Assembly (NCBI GenBank): GCA_016931935.1
Contig: JAFGDW010000170.1
Location: forward strand, 41,931-105,930
Length of the DNA stretch: 64,000 bases
From: Candidatus Zhuqueibacterota bacterium
Lineage (GTDB): Bacteria; Zhuqueibacterota; Zhuqueibacteria; Thermofontimicrobiales; Thiofontviventaceae
Reading direction: 5' to 3'
The notes under the pieces were generated by a model. That model saw only the letters and a list, made by a program, of their open reading frames with translations. It did no database searches and was not told the origin of the DNA. Each line of letters starts with the position of its first letter. Position 1 is the first letter of the stretch. Shown in pieces: positions 27,524 through 36,203 of the stretch. Position numbers and translations under genes: made by a program.

Positions 27524-28633
27524 ATGAAAATTGCAATCATGGGTATACGCGGTATCCCCGCTAATTATGGTGGATTTGAAACGTTTGCAGAAGAACTGTC
27601 CAGCCGTCTGGTAGACCGGGGTCACGACGTTACGGTTTATGGACGGACAAATATTATTGATTATTCCGAAAAATATTATAAGGGTGTAGAAATAAAGCTG
27701 CTGCCCACTATCAGTCACAAATATTTCGATACGGTGGCGCACACGTTTTTGTGTGTGATGGATTCGTTCAAACGGGAATTCGATGTTATTCTGATCTGTA
27801 ACTCCGCCAACAGTATTTTTTCCGGCCTTCCCCGACTCACCGGAAAGCGCGTAGCGCTTAATGTGGACGGACTCGAATGGCAGCGTGGCAAGTGGAATAT
27901 TGTCGGCAATTGGTACTACCGCATTTCCGAGTGTCTCGCTACATTCATGCCCGATCAAATTGTGACGGATTCGATCTATATTCGGAAATATTATGAGCAA
28001 CGGTTCGAGAAGGTTTCTACATTTATTCCGTATGGCGCGCCCACGAAGAAAATTAGTACGAAAAATGTACTGGATAAATTTGGTGTGAAACCCGGGAAAT
28101 ACATTCTTTACGTTAGCCGGCTCGAACCGGAAAACAACGCCCACTTGGTCGTGAAAGCGTTCGAAAATGTGAAAACCGATTTGAAGTTGGTGGTGGTCGG
28201 CGATGCGCCTTATAGTACGAAATATATCCGCGACTTGAAAAGCACAAATGATCCGCGCATTATTTTTACCGGCTATGTGTTTGGCGATGGTTACAAGGAA
28301 TTTCAATCAAATGCCTATTGCTATGTACAGGCAACCGAAGTCGGTGGCACCCATCCTGCATTGCTCGAAGCAATGGGCTACGGCAACTGTGTGCTGGCCA
28401 ATGAAGTCCCGGAACACACTGAAGTACTACGTGACGCAGGTATCTACTACAAAAAAAGTAATGTTGAAGACTTACAGAAGCAAATGCAATATCTTGTGGA
28501 AAATGAAAGTGTGGTCAAGGCTTGTCGTGAGAAGGCGTGTATGCGGATTGAAGAAGCTTATACGTGGGATAGAATTACCGATCAATATGAAAATTTGTTT
28601 AAAGCCATGTTGGATGGCCGAGCGAAACGTTAA
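27524..28633 (+). CDS. GT4 glycosyltransferase with DUF1972 N-terminal domain (rhamnosyltransferase-like)
   Basis: 369 residues from ATG 27524; the frame opens at TTG 27512. It begins MKIAIMGIRGIPANYGGFET, the signature of the DUF1972 acceptor domain seen in cps rhamnosyltransferases of the WchF/Cps2T type. The donor domain runs from about residue 190 with ILYVSRLEPENNAHLVV and FTGYVFGDG, and ends with the E-x7-E motif in TEVGGTHPALLEAMGYGN (about 270). The cytoplasmic face is expected. The family often adds the second sugar of a capsule repeat unit, typically rhamnose to a glucose-lipid, but no dTDP-rhamnose genes are in this window, so the sugar stays open. Confidence 0.9.
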   Translation: MKIAIMGIRGIPANYGGFETFAEELSSRLVDRGHDVTVYGRTNIIDYSEKYYKGVEIKLLPTISHKYFDTVAHTFLCVMDSFKREFDVILICNSANSIFSGLPRLTGKRVALNVDGLEWQRGKWNIVGNWYYRISECLATFMPDQIVTDSIYIRKYYEQRFEKVSTFIPYGAPTKKISTKNVLDKFGVKPGKYILYVSRLEPENNAHLVVKAFENVKTDLKLVVVGDAPYSTKYIRDLKSTNDPRIIFTGYVFGDGYKEFQSNAYCYVQATEVGGTHPALLEAMGYGNCVLANEVPEHTEVLRDAGIYYKKSNVEDLQKQMQYLVENESVVKACREKACMRIEEAYTWDRITDQYENLFKAMLDGRAKR

Positions 28634-28648
28634 TAAGGAAGTCAATGT

Positions 28649-30355
28649 ATGTCTGCACAACTTAAGAATAAAGTATTTGCCAAATATCAGATCGATATGA
28701 AAGAGCTTGCATGGCTAATATTGATTTTTATTGGCGCGATTGGTTTCCGCTTGATATTAATGACAAAAACTTACGCGGTCGGATTTGATGAGGTCAATTA
28801 TTTAAAACTTGCTGCAGATGCAAAACTGAATGGCATTTCGCATGTGATGCACCCATACTGGCCGCCGCTGTTCCCGTTGGCACTGGCGGCGTTTTCATAT
28901 ATTGTTCCCAATTATGAATTAGCCGGCCGATTACTTTCGATTTTATGTAATGTGGCGCTTATTTTTCCGTTCTATTTTCTGGTCAAACAACATTTGGGTA
29001 AACGAATTGCGTATCTGGTTGCACTGTTGGTGGCGTTCTACACGATGTATGCAAAATACAGCGTGAAAATTGAAACTGAGGCATTGTATATTTTTCTGGC
29101 AATTCTTGGTATTTTTATTGGCTGGTCCACACTGAATAAACGCTCCGTTTGGAAATCGTTAATTGTCGGAATTCTGTTCGGTGGCGCCTATTTATTGCGG
29201 CCTGAGGGAATTGGTTTTCTGTTGGTGTTTCTGGGGCTGACTGGTGTGGTTATCATTATCAATCTATTTTCAAAACAGAAAGTTGGTAAATATTTTCTAA
29301 TAATTCTGCTGTCGTTCGCCGGATTCATGGTCGTTGCATTTCCGTATTTGAACTATTTAAAAAATGTTACCGGCGGCTGGACTATCAGCGCGAAAGGTAT
29401 TTCAAACCAGCTTGGTGAACTCTATTTACGCACCAAAGCGCCGGATGAACCCCATCCGTTTCATGTACTACGCGATAATAACACTCGTTTGATTGAAGAT
29501 GAAATTTACCATTTGGGAAATTTCACTGCCAATTTGAAGCATGAAAAAACGATGTCCAAAGACGTGTCAATATTTGGCATCCTGAAAAAAATCGGATTGC
29601 ACAATTATCAAATCATGACAAAGGAATTTTTACAAGTCTTTCCACTACCAATTGTCATAATATTGGTACTTGGCTTATTAGCTGTGCCGTGGACGCGAAA
29701 AGATTTTATATTTGAAGGCTATTTACTCTGCTTTGTGCTATTTTTCTGGTTTCTGCTAATTCCCAGTTTCCATATTTCAATTCGTTATTTCATTCCGTTG
29801 ATGCCGTTATGCTTCATCTGGCTGGTCAAGGGAGGTGATCGCTTAAAAGCCTGGATTGAAGCCACGCTTTCCAATGTTAATACAATTGGCGTTCCCACAA
29901 AATGGATTCAATTGTTGGCGACGATTTTGGTTGTCGGTATAGTTGTGTTTGGCGCTATCATTCCTGAATTTGCCAAGCAGATGAAACTAAGCCGATTATC
30001 GACGCAGGAATGGGACCCGGCGATTGAGCAAAAAGAAGCAGGCCTGTGGCTAAAGGCACACGGCGTAAAAAGTCCGATTGTTATGGCATATAATCACGCC
30101 GTTAGTTTTTATGCTGGTAATTACGATATTCGGGAGTCAGTGGAAATTCCGGAAAATAAGGTAGCTGATCTGATTGCCTATGCACGGTATCGTGGTGTCA
30201 ACTACCTTGTGCTCGATGATCGCTATAAAGCAAAGCATCCGTTAATTTCAGATTTGTATGAGGAAAAGGATATTCCACCTGATTTGAAATTGATTTATAC
30301 GAAGCGGCAGCCAAATGGGTTAGCAACGCATATTTATGAAATATTGAAACCCTGA
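28649..30355 (+). CDS. GT-C membrane glycosyltransferase, GT39/PMT-like
   Basis: 568 residues with about eleven or twelve membrane segments. The first outer loop has the acidic pair in YAVGFDEVNYLKLAADAK (about 39-56), the likely catalytic position in PMT/ArnT-like enzymes. Another loop has HPYWPPLFPLALAAF (about 68), and ILFGGAYLLRPEGIGFLLVF (about 176) matches the conserved RPEG loop. A soluble domain of about 120 residues ends the protein. AAGGAAG sits before the ATG, 15 bp after the previous stop. It presumably takes a sugar from polyprenyl phosphate on the outer face; the GT2 at 30670 is the obvious donor-maker. The acceptor could be glycan, lipid or protein. Confidence 0.88.
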   Translation: MSAQLKNKVFAKYQIDMKELAWLILIFIGAIGFRLILMTKTYAVGFDEVNYLKLAADAKLNGISHVMHPYWPPLFPLALAAFSYIVPNYELAGRLLSILCNVALIFPFYFLVKQHLGKRIAYLVALLVAFYTMYAKYSVKIETEALYIFLAILGIFIGWSTLNKRSVWKSLIVGILFGGAYLLRPEGIGFLLVFLGLTGVVIIINLFSKQKVGKYFLIILLSFAGFMVVAFPYLNYLKNVTGGWTISAKGISNQLGELYLRTKAPDEPHPFHVLRDNNTRLIEDEIYHLGNFTANLKHEKTMSKDVSIFGILKKIGLHNYQIMTKEFLQVFPLPIVIILVLGLLAVPWTRKDFIFEGYLLCFVLFFWFLLIPSFHISIRYFIPLMPLCFIWLVKGGDRLKAWIEATLSNVNTIGVPTKWIQLLATILVVGIVVFGAIIPEFAKQMKLSRLSTQEWDPAIEQKEAGLWLKAHGVKSPIVMAYNHAVSFYAGNYDIRESVEIPENKVADLIAYARYRGVNYLVLDDRYKAKHPLISDLYEEKDIPPDLKLIYTKRQPNGLATHIYEILKP

Positions 30356-30669
30356 CGTTTTCATATGTTTGCACGTAACTTGTCACAGAATATTTCATTA
30401 AAATATCATTTGTGATACAAAAAATAGACAAAGCGATAGGGCGACAAAGTGAACGGGAGAGAAAATGAATCGTTTAAACTCCCCATCTCCTTGTCACCTT
30501 GTCTCCTACTTAAAACGACGGATGATTCAATATCAAAGATGATATTCGATGAAATTAATTTCAACTGTTGACAAACGTTCGTGTTTGGTGCAATTGTTGC
30601 TTGAAGGATATGAGATGCCAGGGAAAACACTGAGAGTAATGGTAGCGTTATTGATGAGAGTATGGTCGT
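30356..30669 (+). other. Intergenic gap of 314 bp with a GACAAAG-type inverted repeat
   Basis: About 30427-30512 holds AGACAAAGCGATAGGGCGACAAAG on the left and CTCCTTGTCACCTTGTCTCCT on the right, imperfect inverse complements. The rest shows no gene. A TTGACA at 30568 has no good -10 partner. Confidence 0.5.
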
Positions 30670-31377
30670 ATGCAGAAAATTTTGATGATTGTCCCGGCGT
30701 ACAATGAAGAAAAAAATATTCGTCATGTGATTGCGGATTTACGAAGTTGTAATGTGAAAGTAGATCCACTGATTATCGATGATGGATCGATGGATAATAC
30801 CGCAAAAGTTGCCAGGAGTGAAGGTGCGGATGTTATTGTGCTGCCTTGCAATTTAGGCATCGGTGGAGCGGTTCAGACGGGCTTCAAATACGCATTTGAA
30901 AACGATTACGATATTGCAATTCAATTTGATGGTGATGGTCAGCATATGGCTTGCGAAATTGAAACGCTGATCAAAAACGTGGTGGAAGATAAATGTGATG
31001 TAGCAATCGGATCGCGATTTTTAACAGCCACGGATTTTAAATCCACATTCGCGCGAAAACTTGGAATTAAAATTTTTACAATCATTAATTCCATAATAAT
31101 TGGCCAACGAATAACGGACAATACCTCCGGCTTTCGGGCGTACAATCGGCCCGCCATAAAATTCCTTTCACGTAATTATCCGGATGACTATCCCGAACCC
31201 GAAGCGATTATTTTGTTGAGTAAAAACAAATTTCGCATCATGGAAGTACCCGTTAAAATGCAGCAGCGGCAACATGGCGATTCGTCTATTAATACATTGC
31301 GGGCAATTTATTACATGATAAAAGTCGTGTTGGCCATATTAATCGGCGTATTTCGCAATGTGGAAAGGAAAGATTGA
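30670..31377 (+). CDS. GT2 glycosyltransferase, DPM1-like, without C-terminal membrane helices
   Basis: 235 residues. The GT-A core has ILMIVPAYNEEKNIRHVI (about 4-21), LIIDDGSMDNT (about 35), LGIGGAVQTGFKYA (about 60) and the DxD in IQFDGDGQHMACEIETLI (about 80). ITDNTSGFRAYNRPAIKFL (about 150) and VPVKMQQRQHGDSSIN (about 195) complete it. It lacks the two terminal membrane helices of the GtrB type; the DUF2304 gene that starts at once afterwards could supply a membrane anchor. It probably makes a polyprenyl-phosphate sugar for the flanking GT-C genes. This GT2 plus DUF2304 pairing is known from many bacteria. Confidence 0.91.
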   Translation: MQKILMIVPAYNEEKNIRHVIADLRSCNVKVDPLIIDDGSMDNTAKVARSEGADVIVLPCNLGIGGAVQTGFKYAFENDYDIAIQFDGDGQHMACEIETLIKNVVEDKCDVAIGSRFLTATDFKSTFARKLGIKIFTIINSIIIGQRITDNTSGFRAYNRPAIKFLSRNYPDDYPEPEAIILLSKNKFRIMEVPVKMQQRQHGDSSINTLRAIYYMIKVVLAILIGVFRNVERKD

Positions 31378-31378
31378 T

Positions 31379-31741
31379 ATGAACCATCGGATTGATATTT
31401 TGGCGATACTGGGGAGTTTATTTCTCTGTTTTTTAATTTTAGAGTTAATCCGAAAGAAACGATTGATGGAGCGTTATGCTCTTCTGTGGTTTGCATCTGT
31501 GCTCATTATCACGCTATTTGCTGTGTGGCGGAGTTTGCTGGATAAACTTGCGGCGGTGCTTGGAATCTATTATGCGCCATCGGCGCTGTTCTTACTTGCA
31601 CTATTTTGTGGGCTTGTGCTGGTACTGCATTTCACGCTTGTAATTTCCAAATTAACTGAACAGAATAAAACACTCACCCAATCGGTCGCGCTATTAAAGA
31701 ATAAAGTGGATAGTATTGCTGAACACGTACAGTGCGAGTAA
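31379..31741 (+). CDS. DUF2304 small membrane protein
   Basis: 120 residues from ATG 31379, one base after the stop of the GT2 gene and preceded by GGAAAGGAAAG. The in-frame ATG at 31358 would overlap the GT2. It has three membrane segments (about 6-24, 36-52, 63-88) and a C-terminal helix with heptad character (KLTEQNKTLTQSVALLKNKV). The conserved block KKRLMERYALLWFASVLIIT (about 26-45) is the DUF2304 signature. The family is nearly always next to a DPM1-like GT2 and is presumed to be its membrane partner; no enzymatic motif is visible. Confidence 0.85.
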   Translation: MNHRIDILAILGSLFLCFLILELIRKKRLMERYALLWFASVLIITLFAVWRSLLDKLAAVLGIYYAPSALFLLALFCGLVLVLHFTLVISKLTEQNKTLTQSVALLKNKVDSIAEHVQCE

Positions 31742-31751
31742 AGTGAAGTAT

Positions 31752-32984
31752 ATGAATAAAATTACAAAATATATGATTGGTATTATTGCTGTTGGAATGA
31801 TTGCCCGGTTGGCATTGATCATTCTGTTACCCAATATCGGCGACCCTCATATTATGGACGCTAAGGCATATGATGATATCGCTACGAGCCTGGTTGCTGG
31901 TAAGGGATTCTCGCTATACAACGACCCGACAGTCTTTGTCGCCCCGCTTTATCCGTTTTTCCTGTCGGTCATTTACGGATTGTTCAACCATAGTTATCTT
32001 GTGGCAAAAATATGCAATGTTCTGCTCGCCGGGGTAACGATTTTTCTGATTTTTTTGATCGGCCGGGAGGTTATGAATGAATGGGTAGGCTTGATTGCTG
32101 CCGGCATTGTAGCGATTCATCCGGAGCTGATTGGAATTACCGCATTTCTGTACACCGAAATTTTAAATACGTTATTATTGGCGCTCTTTGTGTGGACGCT
32201 CATCAAGGCAATTAAAGCGCCCGACCGCAAATCGAGCCTGATCTTTTTCGGTGTATCCGGTTTGCTGTTGGGAATTTCCACGTTGACCAAAGGGACAACG
32301 ATGTTATTTCCGTTTTTCATGATCGGCTTGCTATTGATTGATAAGGAACTACGAGCGAAGTGGTTAGTCATGATACCGTTTGTAGCGCTTTTCTTGATTT
32401 CACTTGTCCCCTGGACAGTTCGGAATTACCACCATTTTAAAATGATAATCCCGGTAGCTACCGGTGGTGGTGAAGCGCTTTGGACCGGTAATTATTTCCC
32501 CTTCAATGGAGAGTATCGCTACGAACAGACGCGCGATACAATTCATGAATTGACGAAAGATCGTCCCTGGATTGAACGCGACTCCATTCTCATGACGGAA
32601 GCAAAAAAAAACATCAAAGCCAACCCCGGCGCCTTCGTTCGGCTATGTTTTGTTAAAGTATACCGGTTTTGGATTAAAGTTTATGAAAATATTCCAGAGG
32701 GACTGGAGCGGCATGGGAGTTTTTTTATTCAGGCATCACTTTTTATTATGCAATTTATTTTGCTGGTGTTGGCCATTATTGGTATTAGTCAAACACTTCT
32801 AAAAAATTTAGGCGCCCGGATTATTGTCTATCTGTTACTCTATTACACAGCAATGCACGCGCTTACGTTTGCAGTTCCGCGATATCGATTGTCAGTGGTG
32901 CCATTTCTTTTCGTTTTTTCAGCGATTGCACTTTTTAATTTCATTGACAAGATTTTGAAAAAGAGAACTGCTGCGAAAGCATAA
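31752..32984 (+). CDS. GT-C membrane glycosyltransferase, GT39/PMT_2-like
   Basis: 410 residues from ATG 31752; the frame also opens at TTG 31716 inside the preceding gene. It has about nine or ten membrane segments. The first loop MDAKAYDDIATSLVAGKGFS (about 35-54) carries the acidic residues and the GxGFS turn of bacterial PMT_2 proteins. LYPFFLSVIYGLFNHSY (about 68) and FGVSGLLLGISTLTKGTT (about 172) follow. It forms a tight cassette with GT2 and DUF2304, which suggests use of the polyprenyl-phosphate sugar made by that GT2. Whether the acceptor is glycan or protein is unknown. Confidence 0.87.
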   Translation: MNKITKYMIGIIAVGMIARLALIILLPNIGDPHIMDAKAYDDIATSLVAGKGFSLYNDPTVFVAPLYPFFLSVIYGLFNHSYLVAKICNVLLAGVTIFLIFLIGREVMNEWVGLIAAGIVAIHPELIGITAFLYTEILNTLLLALFVWTLIKAIKAPDRKSSLIFFGVSGLLLGISTLTKGTTMLFPFFMIGLLLIDKELRAKWLVMIPFVALFLISLVPWTVRNYHHFKMIIPVATGGGEALWTGNYFPFNGEYRYEQTRDTIHELTKDRPWIERDSILMTEAKKNIKANPGAFVRLCFVKVYRFWIKVYENIPEGLERHGSFFIQASLFIMQFILLVLAIIGISQTLLKNLGARIIVYLLLYYTAMHALTFAVPRYRLSVVPFLFVFSAIALFNFIDKILKKRTAAKA

Positions 32985-33041
32985 CGTTGTTTTAGTTTGG
33001 ATTATTCAGACATGTAATTTATAAAATATCTGCGGATAACT

Positions 33042-33180
33042 ACGTTGCCTGAGCTTGCCGTCTCGCCGCTGTTCGCGGCACGAACGGTGTCGAAGGCAAC
33101 ACTTACACAATATTTTAGAGTATCGTCGGCTTCGACAGGCTCAGCCGATGGATTGCCAATGACTGAATAGTAACTTCAGT
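33042..33180. repeat. Family-B repeat, copy 2, with a 27-bp insertion in the first loop
   Basis: CGTTGCCTGAGCTTG and TGTCGAAGGCAAC match copy 1 at 4690 but are separated by CCGTCTCGCCGCTGTTCGCG and a few more GC-rich bases. The second hairpin GTCGGCTTCGACAGGCTCAGCC and the tail GACTGAATAGTAACTTCAG also match. Confidence 0.7.
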
Positions 33181-33302
33181 TTATTTGTAACTATTTATTT
33201 TTTTGATAGCCATCAAGACACACGGTGACCCAAGTCTTCCTTAGTAAAAAGGTAATTCGGTTGGCGGGACGTAATAAAGTTTAATAAAGAAAAACATTTT
33301 TT

Positions 33303-33340
33303 TCTTGTGTTTTTTTGTGTCCTTTGTGCCTGTGTGGCAG
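33303..33340. repeat. Family-D repeat arm (TTTGTGTCCTTTGTGCCTGTG)
   Basis: The text CTTGTGTTTTTTTGTGTCCTTTGTGCCTGTGTGGCAG matches, in inverse complement, the arm at 38713-38752 (GCCACAAAGACTCGAAGGCACT...). It lies just upstream of the ribosome site of the polymerase/ligase gene. Confidence 0.55.
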
Positions 33341-33374
33341 AAATATATTTTCATTTTTGGGGAAGGATTTTCGA

Positions 33375-34754
33375 TTGCGTCAAGCTACATTTGTTCTGAT
33401 GGCAATGATTGCCTTCGGATGTTTAGTAAATAAGAAAACCGCTCGGTCCAATTTAATTTTTTTGTTAAGCTTTTATATGATTTTTAATCTCGGTTGGGTT
33501 TTTTATCACTACACCGGGATTATGGTTGTTGATTTTCCAATGTTAGCGCTCATTATACTTGGTCATACATCGAAAGGAAAATTTCGCTACTATTTCCCGG
33601 GAATCAGCACCCCGGCAATTATTTTGCTTGTTTGGGGTGTGATTACTTCGTTAATTGCATTGGAAGTTGGCTGGGCGTTGGCAGAACTATCGATGATATT
33701 ACGCGCCTATTTGGTGTTTATTAGTGTTGCCAATAATATAAAACATGTGGATGATATTAAAGCGATGTTAAAGGGATTTGCTGCCGGGGTTGCATTAGAA
33801 TTTTTTATGGCGATGTGGCAGTGGCGATTGGGTCCTACACCGCTTTTACCGTTTATTAATGAGCAGTTCCATGAATGGCGGGCAACCGGCACATTCTATA
33901 TGCCGCATTATTTGGCAAATTACCTGTTAGTTTTAATGCCAATTTTGTTCCGGTTTCTGTTATATTTCAAGCCACCAAAAAAAATTATGACGACTCGATA
34001 CGGCATATTATTTTCAGTATCATTGTTAACATTTCTCATTACGTTTGCCCGTGGGTCGTGGATTGCATTCGCCGTATCGATGTCGTTGGTAACTGTCTGG
34101 AGCGTTATAAATAGTAAGTACAGGGTACGGGTCAAATGGGCGTTAGGGCTGCTCGTATTGGGAGCTGGTTTGCTTGTCGTCCGCTATTCAGATACAATCA
34201 TAAATCAATTCGGCAAAGAACGTAGCGACGCAACCTCGATCCGGTTCGATCAAATCCGTACTGCCAAACGGTTGATAAAGGACAACTGGCTGGTTGGTAC
34301 GGGGCTTGGTAACTATGAATTGATTTCACCAAATTATGTGTATGATTATGAACGTGCAGATCCTCGATCCTGGCAGTTTTCGGAAATGGTTCATAATTCC
34401 TATCTGTTTTTTACCTCACAGTTGGGAATTCCGGGATTGTTAATTCTCATCTGGGGAGGCTATGTCTGCTTTAAGTACGGAATAAAAGTCGTAAAGTCCA
34501 AAATATCCTTTTTTTCCAATTTGGGAATTGCGATAAATACGGGCTTCGTTGGAATAGCTGTTGCCTTTATAGCAGGACCGGACATAAAAAGTGCACAATT
34601 ATTGATCCATATTGGAATGAATGTCGGACTTTTAATTGGTATGATAGCGATGGAAAAGAATATTAAGAAATATTTTTGTGAGGCGAGTAAAACGTCTACG
34701 CCTGAAGAATTACGAACAATGATGAAAAAAATGGACAGCATGTTTGCGATATAA
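33375..34754 (+). CDS. O-antigen polymerase/ligase-like membrane protein (Wzy/WaaL superfamily)
   Basis: 459 residues starting at TTG 33375, 7 bp after a strong GGGGAAGGA; the longer frame from GTG 33315 lies in a repeat. It has about ten to twelve membrane segments, with a large outer loop near residues 280-360. Family marks are LITFARGSWIAFAVSM (about 215), RFDQIRTAKRLIKDNWLVGT (about 293), then G-x-GNYELISP and VHNSYLFFTSQLGIPGLL (about 337), the conserved H-N loop of ligases and polymerases. It joins lipid-linked repeat units outside the inner membrane or ligates glycan to an acceptor. The Wzx-like gene follows 3 bp later. Polymerase versus ligase cannot be decided. Confidence 0.88.
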   Translation: MRQATFVLMAMIAFGCLVNKKTARSNLIFLLSFYMIFNLGWVFYHYTGIMVVDFPMLALIILGHTSKGKFRYYFPGISTPAIILLVWGVITSLIALEVGWALAELSMILRAYLVFISVANNIKHVDDIKAMLKGFAAGVALEFFMAMWQWRLGPTPLLPFINEQFHEWRATGTFYMPHYLANYLLVLMPILFRFLLYFKPPKKIMTTRYGILFSVSLLTFLITFARGSWIAFAVSMSLVTVWSVINSKYRVRVKWALGLLVLGAGLLVVRYSDTIINQFGKERSDATSIRFDQIRTAKRLIKDNWLVGTGLGNYELISPNYVYDYERADPRSWQFSEMVHNSYLFFTSQLGIPGLLILIWGGYVCFKYGIKVVKSKISFFSNLGIAINTGFVGIAVAFIAGPDIKSAQLLIHIGMNVGLLIGMIAMEKNIKKYFCEASKTSTPEELRTMMKKMDSMFAI

Positions 34755-34757
34755 TAT

Positions 34758-36203
34758 ATGAAAAATAATAACCTGAAAAAAAATACCTATTTTGTAGCGA
34801 CGGGGCAGCTTGCTCAAAAAGTACTGGCGTTTGCACTAATTCCCTTCGCTGCACGTTATTTGGGAGATGATGGATTTGGCAAGTTTTCATTAGCCAGCAC
34901 GATCATGTTTTTTGTTTTCCTGTTGAATGATCTTGGCATCAACACATACATAACCCGGGAAATCGCACGCGATAAAAAACTGGCCGAAAAATATTTTTAC
35001 AATGCAATTGCAATCAAAATGTTGATAATCGTGTTCAATTTTATGGTGTTATTGATTTTTTTAAAATTTGCTAATTATTCGATTGATACTAACAAAGCGA
35101 TTATCATTTTTGCCGGATATGGAATTGCCACTTCTATTTTCCAAATGAGTGTAGGGGTGTATCAGGCGTTTGAACGGATGGAATATGAAGCAATTATTTA
35201 CACGTTCGAGAAAATATTTGTGACCGCACTGGGAATTTTGTTGCTTTATAAAGGATTCGGACTGATTGTATTTTGCGGCGTATTTCTCGCCGGGGGCACA
35301 ATCAGTATATTTCTATCAATATTTATATTGGAACGTTATTTTTCATTCCGGATTAAAAATATTTCGATTGAATGGAAGGTTATTCGTTCACTGGTCGTAA
35401 ATTCCACTCCGTTTGGGCTATCGATTTTAATTTCAACGATATATAATTATGTCGGCATTTTGTTGCTGTCGCTCATGCAATCTCCGGAAATTGTCGGTTG
35501 GTATGCTGCCAGCTCCAAATTTATTTCGATTACTAATATTATCCCGATGGTATTAATAGCGGCGACTTATCCCGCACTCTCTCGGGGAGCAAATCAGGCA
35601 GATTCCCGAATGGGGGAATTGTATAACAAATGTTTTAGATATCTGACATTTGTAGCGCTTCCCACGATCGTAGGTACCGTTATTCTATCGCGTCCGATTG
35701 TGGATATTATTTATGGAAGTCAATACACCAATGCAATTTTGCCATTGAAAATTTTGGCCTGGGCGGCGGCATTGGTGTACTATAATATCTTTTTTACAGG
35801 TGTGCTGAAAGCTGCCAATTTGCAAACGCTAATGGTAAAAATCTTACTGGTCGCGTTGACAATTAATACAGTTTTGAATGTAACTCTCATTCATTATTTC
35901 TCATACATCGGCGCAGCGATCACAACAGTATCCACCGAGGTGTTTATTTTCCTAACGCACCTGTTTATTATTCACAAACGCGTAATTAAACTCGATACTT
36001 ACGCTTTTATTCTGAAAGGACTATTTGCCACAACCTGTATGGGCATATTCTGTTATTATTTCAGGAATCATAATTTTTTTGTCAATGTCCTGGGTAGCAT
36101 TGTCATACTTGTGGTTTCATTATACATGGTGAAAGGATTTACACTGGAAGAAATTTTGCCGACACGTATGAATGGTTTTCTGAAACGAGGTGTGAATGGC
36201 TGA
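34758..36203 (+). CDS. wzx: Polysaccharide flippase of the MOP/Wzx family
   Basis: 481 residues with about twelve to fourteen membrane segments. It opens with NTYFVATGQLAQKVLAFALI and PFAARYLGDDGFGKFSLAS (about residues 8-45), the usual Wzx start, and has TYPALSRGANQADSRMGELY (about 273) and the mid-protein KILAWAAALVYYNIFF (about 330). It exports lipid-linked oligosaccharide repeat units across the inner membrane. The ATG lies 3 bp after the polymerase/ligase stop, and the 3' end overlaps the next GT4 start by 8 bp, so the three are surely cotranscribed. Of all genes here this most clearly marks the locus as Wzx-dependent. Confidence 0.92.
   Translation: MKNNNLKKNTYFVATGQLAQKVLAFALIPFAARYLGDDGFGKFSLASTIMFFVFLLNDLGINTYITREIARDKKLAEKYFYNAIAIKMLIIVFNFMVLLIFLKFANYSIDTNKAIIIFAGYGIATSIFQMSVGVYQAFERMEYEAIIYTFEKIFVTALGILLLYKGFGLIVFCGVFLAGGTISIFLSIFILERYFSFRIKNISIEWKVIRSLVVNSTPFGLSILISTIYNYVGILLLSLMQSPEIVGWYAASSKFISITNIIPMVLIAATYPALSRGANQADSRMGELYNKCFRYLTFVALPTIVGTVILSRPIVDIIYGSQYTNAILPLKILAWAAALVYYNIFFTGVLKAANLQTLMVKILLVALTINTVLNVTLIHYFSYIGAAITTVSTEVFIFLTHLFIIHKRVIKLDTYAFILKGLFATTCMGIFCYYFRNHNFFVNVLGSIVILVVSLYMVKGFTLEEILPTRMNGFLKRGVNG

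Larger units (their letters stand above)
32985..33374 (+). other. Intergenic gap of about 390 bp with two repeat elements
   Basis: It contains a family-B element (33042-33180) and one arm of a family-D element (33303-33340). No gene is supported. The frame that opens at GTG 33315 is an extension of the polymerase frame through the repeat. Confidence 0.55.

Noticed and set aside
27515..28306. 263-codon frame on the - strand
   Set aside because: It lies wholly opposite the DUF1972/GT4 gene, has no family-like sequence and no ribosome site.
30568..30596. TTGACA-based promoter before the GT2 at 30670
   Set aside because: The hexamer 17 bp downstream (CAATTG) is a poor -10, and no better pairing is present.
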